A stretch of 12,112 bases of DNA from VMCP01 sp964527775. GTDB lineage: Bacteria > Bacteroidota > Bacteroidia > NS11-12g > UBA955. Made by a program: the position numbers and the translations under genes. This document shows, piece after piece, positions 7,053-12,112 of this stretch (position 1 is the stretch's first letter; every line of letters starts with the position of its first letter). The stretch spans positions 1-12,112 of the forward strand of contig CAZGQS010000038.1 of the NCBI GenBank assembly GCA_964527775.1, written 5' to 3'. The notes beneath the pieces were generated by a model, which was not told the origin of the DNA, did no database searches, and saw only the letters and a list, made by a program, of their open reading frames with translations.

Positions 7053-8189
7053 ATGAATCTCATCAAAAATATTTTTATCGCTGCCAGCCTTTTTATTTCT
7101 AATGTTGCGCTCGCTCAAGATGAACCTACCTCCGGTGCCCTTGGTTTTCGAGAACGCATTTATGATTTTGGTACCCTAGAAGAAAGTATGCGATTTGCTA
7201 CCCACCGTTTTATTTTTAAAAATACCGGTACCACCCCCGTAAAAATTTTGAATGTAGAAACTAGCTGCGGTTGTACCACCCCCACCTGGTCTGAAAACGA
7301 AATTAAACCCGGCGATAGCGGATTTGTTGACGCGCGCTACGAAACCACCAACCGCCTCGGAACTTTCAATAAAACCATCACTGTTTACTCCAATTCAAAA
7401 ATCAATCCCATCCAATATCTTGATATCAAGGGAAACGTTATTCGTCCCCAACCTGTCACTTCAGGCGCGCCCATTCCCAATATAGGAAATCTTCAAGCTG
7501 ACCTTATCAATCTGACTTTTGATCCACTGCTCGACAATCAAATCCTCAAAAAAGAATTTAGGCTCACCAACAACAGTGATTTTACTGCTACCATTCAGCC
7601 GCTTGGCCCGGGAAGCACTCCTGATTATATTACCATTGAAGGATTTCCCCAGTCGCTCGAACCCGGTGAATCGCAAAAAGTCATCGTTACCATTGACGGT
7701 AATAAAGCTCCTTCTTATGGTTTCGGGGGATTTGAAATTCCGGTAATTTCTAGCAGTTATGGGAACTTTTATTTAGGCATCAATGTTAGTTACAACCGTA
7801 AACAATACTTCCCCACTTTGAGCGCCAAGAAATTGAAAAAGGCCGCTAAACTTGTTGTTACTCCTACTTCACTCAATTTTGGTGAGGTGCCTTCCGGCGG
7901 ATATTTAAACGGACATTTTGACTTTAAAAACGACGGAAAATCACCGCTCACCATTCACCAAATGATACCTGACTGCCCTTGCATCACATTGACCGTTCCC
8001 AAAACAACCTTGGCTCCTGGAGAAACCATGAGAGTGAAAGTTCTTTTCGATACTGTCACTAAAAATGGAAAAAAAGGAATTGGCATTTGGATTGTAAGCA
8101 ACGATCCCGCGCAACCAGAAAGAAATATTTGGGTGCAAGCTACGTTTCCTGAAATCAAGAAACGTCAATGTGCTGATTGTCCTTTTTGA
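7053..8189 (+). CDS. Exported protein with DUF1573/ASH-like Ig modules
   Basis: A secreted or periplasmic protein of unknown function. Starting at ATG 7053 gives 378 residues with a clear signal peptide (MNLIKNIFIAASLFISNVALA, likely cut after residue 21). The open frame extends 51 codons upstream to 6900, but that part is not signal-like and contains the promoter box, so I rejected it. Three Ig-like beta modules are visible: about 31-130 (DFGTL, FKNTGTTPVKILNVETSCGCTT, PGDSG, KTITVYSN), about 148-248 (RLTNNSDFTATI, LEPGESQKVIVTI) and about 266-365 (LNFGEVPSGGY, FKNDGKSPLTI, DCPC, LAPGETMRVKVLFDT, IVSNDP). The first and third match DUF1573; the middle one is weaker and lacks cysteine. The only cysteines are C72/C74, C308/C310 and C373/C376, the last pair in the terminal CADCPF. 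Related modules are often abundant in Bacteroidota envelope proteins; the partner is unknown. Confidence 0.85.
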   Translation: MNLIKNIFIAASLFISNVALAQDEPTSGALGFRERIYDFGTLEESMRFATHRFIFKNTGTTPVKILNVETSCGCTTPTWSENEIKPGDSGFVDARYETTNRLGTFNKTITVYSNSKINPIQYLDIKGNVIRPQPVTSGAPIPNIGNLQADLINLTFDPLLDNQILKKEFRLTNNSDFTATIQPLGPGSTPDYITIEGFPQSLEPGESQKVIVTIDGNKAPSYGFGGFEIPVISSSYGNFYLGINVSYNRKQYFPTLSAKKLKKAAKLVVTPTSLNFGEVPSGGYLNGHFDFKNDGKSPLTIHQMIPDCPCITLTVPKTTLAPGETMRVKVLFDTVTKNGKKGIGIWIVSNDPAQPERNIWVQATFPEIKKRQCADCPF

Positions 8190-8906
8190 TTATCTTAGGT
8201 TATGATAAACGTTTTGAACGTCATCATCGCCTTCCAACCTCTCTACTAAATCAAGAACCTCTTGCGCCTGAGCTTCGTCTAAATCCACATAGGAATTAGG
8301 AATATATTGCAGCTCGGCGTTGAGTACTTCTATTTTCAGGTCTTCAAGTGCTTTTTGCATCTGACCAAAATCAGTAAAAGCGCTGTAAACGTAAACATCT
8401 TCCTCATCAAAAGCAAAGTCTTCCAAGCCGTGGTCAATCAGTTCAAACTCAAACTCGTCTAAATCTTTCCCTCCGAGAGATGATTTAGCAATTTTAAACA
8501 CCCCTTTGCGGGTAAAATTAAAATCTAAAGACCCGGTTTTACCCAATGAACCTCCGCCCTTGTTGAAGTGCATACGAACATTGGCTACCGTTCTGGTAGG
8601 ATTGTCAGTTGCGGTTTCTACCACTACCCCCACACCGTGAGGAGCATAACCTTCATAACGAACCTCTTCATAGTCGCCTTCGGTCTTGCTGATGGCTCTT
8701 TTGATCGCCGCATCAACACGATCTTTGGGCATATTCACGTTCTTGGCATTTTGGATGGCCAAGCGCAAACGCGGGTTGTAATCGGGATTTTCACCGCTCA
8801 TTTTCACGGCAATCGCGATTTCCTTACCTAGTTTAGTAAACTGCTTTGCCATACGGTCAAAGCGAGCGAACATCTTATGTTTGCGTTTTTCGAATATCCT
8901 TCCCAT
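8190..8906 (-). CDS. yebC: YebC/PmpR/TACO1 family translation or transcription regulator
   Basis: A cytosolic protein of the YebC/TACO1 family. Members have been described as transcription regulators (PmpR) and more recently as ribosome-associated factors that help synthesis of proline-rich stretches; the sequence cannot choose between these. The 238-residue product has the usual length and core: NPRLRLAI (44-51), NMPKDRVDAAIKRA (58-71), YEGYAPHGVGVVVE (84-97), and DNPTRTVANVRMHF followed by GGGSLGKTGSLDF. The N-terminus MGRIFEKRKHKMFARFDRMAKQF replaces the MAGHSKWxxIKHRK form of Proteobacteria, as seen in Bacteroidota. The C-terminal part is acidic. Its stop codon directly abuts the stop of the convergent DUF1573 gene. 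It has its own candidate promoter and lies 90 nt after the ATP-grasp gene. Confidence 0.95.
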   Translation of the reverse strand: MGRIFEKRKHKMFARFDRMAKQFTKLGKEIAIAVKMSGENPDYNPRLRLAIQNAKNVNMPKDRVDAAIKRAISKTEGDYEEVRYEGYAPHGVGVVVETATDNPTRTVANVRMHFNKGGGSLGKTGSLDFNFTRKGVFKIAKSSLGGKDLDEFEFELIDHGLEDFAFDEEDVYVYSAFTDFGQMQKALEDLKIEVLNAELQYIPNSYVDLDEAQAQEVLDLVERLEGDDDVQNVYHNLR

Positions 8907-8927
8907 ACAAATCCAAATTTTGGACTG

Positions 8928-8959
8928 CGAAGTTATAAAAGTCTGTGCAGAAATCTCAA
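8928..8959 (-). promoter_or_regulatory. Candidate yebC promoter
   Basis: On the minus strand TAACTTCG (8935-8928) matches the TAnnTTTG box at 5 of its 6 fixed positions, with TTG (8959-8957) 21 nt upstream. The box ends 21 nt before the yebC ATG. The spacer contains the near-palindrome TCTGTGCAGA (8942-8951), a possible operator. The mismatch in the box makes this a moderate call. Confidence 0.45.
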
Positions 8960-8966
8960 TGTGAAT

Positions 8967-8990
8967 GCAGAGTAGAAAACTAAAATCTGC
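8967..8990 (-). other. Weak hairpin just after the ATP-grasp gene
   Basis: GCAGA (8967-8971) and TCTGC (8986-8990) form 5-bp arms, with an inner TAG/CTA pairing around AAAA. It begins 6 nt beyond the stop of the ATP-grasp gene. There is no T-run after it in the direction of transcription, so it is not a good intrinsic terminator; it could slow RNA polymerase or protect the 3' end. Low confidence. Confidence 0.2.
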
Positions 8991-8996
8991 GTTGCC

Positions 8997-9962
8997 TTAG
9001 AATTCAGCCGTTTGCAAATGGGCTAATTTGCCGTTTGCTTTCACATTCACGCGAACCTGTCTCAATAAGAATTCTTTCAACTCAATGCCTGAGTATTTCA
9101 GCAGAAAGGGCAAAATACTCTTGCTGGGATGCATATTGGGCATGGTATTGACATCTAGTATGAAAGGCATGTGATTCCAAATTCTGAAATCAACTCTAGA
9201 AACATAGCTCAATCCTAAAACGTGGTGAATTTGAACTGCCGACATTTCTAAATCTTTCAAAACTGACGGTTCTAGAGTGTACTCCATGTCTCTCTGTGTA
9301 GAACCGAAAGAGCTTCCAGCAACATAAACCGCTCTGTGAGGATACGGAACAATCTCTGCTGGTTTTAGAGTTTCATAATCATTTCCATCTGAGTTTGGTA
9401 TAACAGCCACTGAAAATTCGCGACCCACCAAATATGGCTGAACCAACGATTCAGAATCTAAAACAGCATTTGACAAAAATTCAAAGTTCTCAGAATCATT
9501 ATCTAAAATAGAAATTCCTCTGTGACAACCACCAAAACGAGGTTTTACAATGACCTTTCCCGCGTAATCATTCAATGCCTTAATGGTTCTGAACGATGTA
9601 GCTGTTTTAATACCTTGCTCAATGCACAAATCTTCTACGAGTAATTTATCTTGTGCTGCATCTTGAGCTTTACCACTGCTGCTCAAATGATTGATTTCAT
9701 GCAAATCTAAAAATTGTGCTACTTCGGCCTGACTGTAATGTCCAAATCCATAGCACAAATTAAAAACCACGTCAAATGTTTGAAGAAACTCTCCAAATTC
9801 AGGAGTAGGTTCAGTCATGTGAATGACAGTTGCGTCAAATTCTCCTACCAAGGCATGATAAATACTAGAAATAGTGGAAAAATCTATATTCTCTTTCCAA
9901 GGTGTAAAACGACTATCGGCATATAAAATTGCTGCCGTGGGCAAAGAGAAAACTTGACTCAT
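8997..9962 (-). CDS. ATP-grasp ligase related to D-Ala-D-Ala ligase
   Basis: A cytosolic ATP-dependent carboxylate-amine ligase by fold; substrate unknown. The 321 residues show the ATP-grasp order: a pre-ATP-grasp domain (1-95) ending DVVFNLCYGFG (64-74), SGKAQDAAQDK with K107, VIVKPRFGGCHRG with K140 and a glycine-rich loop, VQPYLVGREFSVAV (174-187), SRVDF (255-259) with the conserved Arg, and a metal-binding end ILDVNTMP (268-275) with D270 and N272. It differs from true Ddl: there is no GGxSxE motif near the N-terminus, no YDYxxKY loop, and the NTxPGMTxxS signature reads NTMPNMHPSKS, with Asn for Gly276 and Lys where E. coli DdlB has Ser281. I therefore do not name it ddl. It is a single gene upstream of yebC, with its own nearly leaderless promoter. 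Confidence 0.8.
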   Translation of the reverse strand: MSQVFSLPTAAILYADSRFTPWKENIDFSTISSIYHALVGEFDATVIHMTEPTPEFGEFLQTFDVVFNLCYGFGHYSQAEVAQFLDLHEINHLSSSGKAQDAAQDKLLVEDLCIEQGIKTATSFRTIKALNDYAGKVIVKPRFGGCHRGISILDNDSENFEFLSNAVLDSESLVQPYLVGREFSVAVIPNSDGNDYETLKPAEIVPYPHRAVYVAGSSFGSTQRDMEYTLEPSVLKDLEMSAVQIHHVLGLSYVSRVDFRIWNHMPFILDVNTMPNMHPSKSILPFLLKYSGIELKEFLLRQVRVNVKANGKLAHLQTAEF

Positions 9963-9969
9963 TTACCGG

Positions 9970-9998
9970 CAAAATTACTTGGCCAAAACGCGGGCCAA
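9970..9998 (-). promoter_or_regulatory. Promoter of the ATP-grasp gene, almost leaderless
   Basis: On the minus strand a perfect TAATTTTG box (9977-9970) is preceded after 18 nt by TTG (9998-9996). The box ends only 7 nt before the ATG at 9962, so the transcript should begin within a few bases of the start codon. The spacer holds the inverted repeat TTGGCC/GGCCAA. Confidence 0.65.
9979..9998. repeat. Inverted repeat TTGGCC-N8-GGCCAA in promoter spacer
   Basis: Perfect 6-bp arms at 9979-9984 and 9993-9998 with an 8-nt G/C-containing spacer, and 14 bases from arm start to arm start. The right arm includes the -33 TTG. The location between the two promoter elements is what a repressor operator would occupy. 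A second imperfect palindrome, TTACCAAATTGTTAA (10001-10015, 6 of 7 pairs), lies directly next to it. A regulator binding here is inferred, not shown. Confidence 0.4.
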
Positions 9999-10106
9999 TG
10001 TTACCAAATTGTTAACTTTATTGTATTTTTAGACAAACTTTAACCAAGATATCAATACCAAATTGACCATCAATATTATACTGAAACAATTATTTAGATT
10101 AATACG

Positions 10107-10114
10107 TAATTTAG
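10107..10114 (+). promoter_or_regulatory. Possible -7 box for the outer-membrane protein gene
   Basis: TAATTTAG matches TAnnTTTG at all but one fixed position and ends 10 nt before the ATG at 10125. No TTG is present at the right distance upstream (the nearest is 10063-10065, 41 nt away), so the -33 half is absent or unusual. Low confidence. Confidence 0.3.
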
Positions 10115-10124
10115 CAGACTACAC

Positions 10125-10862
10125 ATGAATTTGAAAGCTCTATCCCTCTCACTAGTTGTTGCTCTGTTTGGTCAAATACATTCCCAAAGTCTATCGCCAG
10201 TGTCTCTTGAAAATTATAAACGGTCTGTTTTTCTTTCCTGGGGATTTTCACCTGACCTTAACAATCGTCATCTTTCCAGCTCTAGCAATGATCCGTTTGT
10301 GCATGATATCATCCGTATGAGAAATTCAAATGAAACCCGTCTCATGGGTTACTCAACTCAATTAAATCTTGCTGTATCTATGTCCCCAAATACGTCCATC
10401 GAAATGGGGCTTGGCTACCGAAATATGGGTTATTCAAGCTTCAATGTAAATATCATGACTGATAATTCCTTTTATGTTGGAGATATATACGACCGTTTCC
10501 ATTACTGGGCAATTCCACTTAATTTCAGGCAAACCTTCGGAAAAAGAAAATGGCAGCTAACTTATCATGTAGGTATGTCTGCGAATTTTTTTCGATTTCA
10601 AAAGTCTCAAATCATTTCGGTTTCAGACCCTTCTCAACCAAACATTACCAGAAAAAACATGGATGGGAAATCGACCTACAGCAGATTCAATTTAATACCT
10701 AGTATTGGATTGGGCGCCACCTACAACATCAATTCTAAATCAAAAATTAGCATTGAACCTACCTTCAGATATTCACTGTTTAGTCTCACACACAATACCC
10801 CTATTGAGGGATATTTATACAATACAGGAGTAAATCTTACGTATCAATTGAAGTTGAATTAA
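10125..10862 (+). CDS. Outer-membrane beta-barrel protein, PorT/OMP_b-brl type
   Basis: Probable small outer-membrane beta-barrel protein of unknown role. The 245 residues start with a signal peptide (MNLKALSLSLVVALFGQIHS, cut near residue 20). Alternating hydrophobic and aromatic strands of about 10-14 residues follow, near 75-86, 91-101, 123-136, 142-156, 186-200, 206-217 and 232-243. Polar loops at about 103-122 and 158-185 (rich in Ser, Asn, Asp) look surface-exposed. The HYWAIPLNFRQTFGKRKWQLTYHVG stretch spanning 126-150 resembles the 'IPL...' strand pair common in Bacteroidota barrel families. No catalytic motif is visible. It reads as more A/T-rich than the neighbouring thiolase. The thiolase gene starts 22 nt downstream on the same strand, so some read-through is possible, although the functions do not obviously match. 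Confidence 0.75.
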   Translation: MNLKALSLSLVVALFGQIHSQSLSPVSLENYKRSVFLSWGFSPDLNNRHLSSSSNDPFVHDIIRMRNSNETRLMGYSTQLNLAVSMSPNTSIEMGLGYRNMGYSSFNVNIMTDNSFYVGDIYDRFHYWAIPLNFRQTFGKRKWQLTYHVGMSANFFRFQKSQIISVSDPSQPNITRKNMDGKSTYSRFNLIPSIGLGATYNINSKSKISIEPTFRYSLFSLTHNTPIEGYLYNTGVNLTYQLKLN

Positions 10863-10872
10863 TCCTTTTTCC

Positions 10873-10880
10873 GACCTTTG
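10873..10880 (+). promoter_or_regulatory. Possible -7 box for the thiolase gene
   Basis: GACCTTTG differs from TAnnTTTG only in its first base and ends 4 nt before the ATG at 10885. TTG triplets at 10848-10850 (22-nt spacer) and 10854-10856 (16-nt spacer) are candidate -33 elements. If used, the mRNA would be leaderless or nearly so. Otherwise the gene depends on transcription from the barrel gene. Confidence 0.35.
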
Positions 10881-10884
10881 TGTC

Positions 10885-12084
10885 ATGAAGGATGTTTTTG
10901 TAATTGACATTACCCGCACCGCGGTTGGAAAATTTAGTGGTACCCTCGCATCGGTTCGCCCTGATGATTTAGCCGCCGGAGTAATAAAATCCATCGTTAG
11001 CAGAAATCCCCAGATAGACTACTCAGAAGTTGACGAAGTCATTTTTGGCGCAGCCAATCAGGCGGGTGAAGACAACAGAAACGTAGCTCGTATGGCCTCT
11101 CTCTTGGCTGGAATACCCGAATCGGTTCCTGGATACACCGTGAATCGTTTGTGCGCATCGGGATTACAAAGCATCCAAAACGCATACATGGCCATTAAAA
11201 GCGGTGAAGCGAACCTTATCATAGCGGGCGGTACCGAAAGCATGACTCGTGCACCTTTTGTTATGGCCAAAGCCGAAGCGGCATTTTCGCGCACCCCTGA
11301 AATTTACGATACCACCATTGGATGGAGATTCACCAACAAATCATTGTCTAAACTGCATCACCCATTCTCTATGGGAGAAACAGCTGAAAACGTGGCTGAA
11401 AAATTCAACATCACCCGTGAACGCCAAGACCAATTTGCTTACGAGTCGCAGTTAAAATGGCAACAAGCTCATGATCGCGGCGACTTCATTGATGAAATCA
11501 CCCCTATTCACATCCCCCAAAAGAAAAAAGACCCTATTATTTTTCAAACAGATGAACATCCTCGTTTGAGCACCCCTGAAGTTTTGGCTACCTTGTCTCC
11601 CGCCTTCCGTTCTAATGGAAGCGTAACCGCTGGAAACTCATCGGGCATCAATGACGGCGCTGCTTGTTGTTTGCTTGCCAGTGAGGACATGGTTAAGAAG
11701 TACAACCTCACTCCCATGGCTCGAATTGTTAGCTTTGGCATTGCCGGAGTGGATCCAGCTATCATGGGAATTGGACCCGTGCCAGCCACTCAACAAGCCC
11801 TTGCGAAGGCAGGACTGTCCATTGACCAACTCGACATCATGGAATTGAACGAAGCTTTCGCAGCACAAGTTCTTGCCAGCATCGATGCTTTAAAAGCAGA
11901 CCCCAACAAGGTAAATCTAAACGGCGGAAGCATAGCCATTGGCCACCCTCTCGGCGCCTCAGGCACCCGCATATCTGCCACCTTATTGCATCAAATGAAA
12001 CGCAACCCCTCACTTAAATATGGCCTAGCCACCATGTGCATTGGCGTAGGACAAGGCTCCGCGATTATATTTGAGAGGGTATAA
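10885..12084 (+). CDS. Thiolase II-fold acyl-CoA thiolase, PcaF/PaaJ-like
   Basis: Catalyses thiolytic cleavage or Claisen condensation of a 3-ketoacyl-CoA with CoA or acetyl-CoA in the cytosol. The 399 residues are full length. The nucleophilic cysteine is C90 in VNRLCASGLQS; NEAFAAQ at 322-328, GHPLGASG with H354, and CIGVGQG with C385 complete the active site. The segment TTIGWRF (143-149) followed by SMGETAENVAEKF resembles the 3-oxoadipyl-CoA thiolases PcaF and PaaJ more than FadA or PhaA, so a role in aromatic or phenylacetate-type catabolism is possible. None of the other pca or paa genes is in the window, and a general acetyl-CoA acyltransferase role in fatty acid or amino acid breakdown is equally open. 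I therefore give no symbol. Start at MKDVFVIDITRTAVGKF is the normal family terminus. Confidence 0.93.
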   Translation: MKDVFVIDITRTAVGKFSGTLASVRPDDLAAGVIKSIVSRNPQIDYSEVDEVIFGAANQAGEDNRNVARMASLLAGIPESVPGYTVNRLCASGLQSIQNAYMAIKSGEANLIIAGGTESMTRAPFVMAKAEAAFSRTPEIYDTTIGWRFTNKSLSKLHHPFSMGETAENVAEKFNITRERQDQFAYESQLKWQQAHDRGDFIDEITPIHIPQKKKDPIIFQTDEHPRLSTPEVLATLSPAFRSNGSVTAGNSSGINDGAACCLLASEDMVKKYNLTPMARIVSFGIAGVDPAIMGIGPVPATQQALAKAGLSIDQLDIMELNEAFAAQVLASIDALKADPNKVNLNGGSIAIGHPLGASGTRISATLLHQMKRNPSLKYGLATMCIGVGQGSAIIFERV

Positions 12085-12087
12085 TTT

Positions 12088-12112
12088 CAGTTATCGGTTA
12101 TCGGTTATCGGT
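12088..12112 (+). repeat. Heptanucleotide tandem repeat, cut by window edge
   Basis: From 12088 the sequence is CAGTTAT, CGGTTAT, CGGTTAT, CGGT: a 7-nt unit with one mismatch in the first copy and 3.6 units before the edge. It starts 3 nt after the thiolase stop codon. The array may continue beyond the window. It lies outside coding sequence, so slippage would not shift this reading frame, but it could alter the 3' end or the next gene's promoter. Confidence 0.8.

Noticed and set aside
7941..8168. Minus-strand open frames within the 3' end of the DUF1573 gene.
   Set aside because: Shadows of the third Ig-like module; no family resemblance.
8967..8990. Hairpin after the ATP-grasp gene as an intrinsic terminator.
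   Set aside because: Stem is only five pairs plus three with a bulge and no T-run follows in the transcribed direction; listed only as a weak hairpin.
11544..11789. Antisense open frames in the thiolase gene (also 11058-11294, 11638-11868 and 11790-11981).
   Set aside because: They fall opposite conserved thiolase motifs and have no promoter or motif of their own.

Overview
The window looks like chromosomal DNA of a Bacteroidota bacterium, probably of the Flavobacteriales. The grounds are four. The str and S10 ribosomal operons are fused with no tuf gene between fusA and rpsJ. YebC carries the N-terminus typical of this phylum. TAnnTTTG promoter boxes sit upstream of several genes, and gene starts generally lack Shine-Dalgarno sequences. 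The taxonomic call comes from protein and promoter character read by eye, not from a database search.

Positions 1-6870 (minus strand) hold one long translation operon, read right to left: promoter, rpsL, rpsG, fusA, rpsJ, rplC, rplD, rplW, rplB, rpsS, rplV, and the first two thirds of rpsC, which runs off the left edge. Gaps between genes are 2-27 nt, so co-transcription is very likely. The products are small-subunit proteins S12, S7, S10, S19 and S3, large-subunit proteins L3, L4, L23, L2 and L22, and the translocase EF-G. All look intact and conserved.

Positions 6819-7052 are a divergent regulatory region. It carries a good rpsL promoter on the minus strand and a TAnnTTTG box for a plus-strand gene (7053-8189). 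That gene encodes an exported protein of three Ig-like DUF1573/ASH-type modules whose only cysteines occur in close pairs. It converges with yebC (8190-8906, minus) with no base between the two stop codons. Upstream of yebC on the same strand is an ATP-grasp ligase (8997-9962) that resembles D-Ala-D-Ala ligase but has an altered substrate-site signature.

From 10125 rightward, two plus-strand genes follow: a small outer-membrane beta-barrel protein and a PcaF/PaaJ-type thiolase. The window ends inside a heptanucleotide tandem repeat (CGGTTAT units) that may continue past the edge.

Most of the window is ordinary housekeeping sequence and I see no clear new multi-gene system. The items most worth a second look are the divergent Ddl-like ligase with its nearly leaderless promoter and inverted repeat, the paired-cysteine DUF1573 protein, and the terminal heptad repeat. 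I see no tRNA, rRNA, CRISPR array, insertion sequence or convincing intrinsic terminator. No gene-free stretch exceeds 300 bases.
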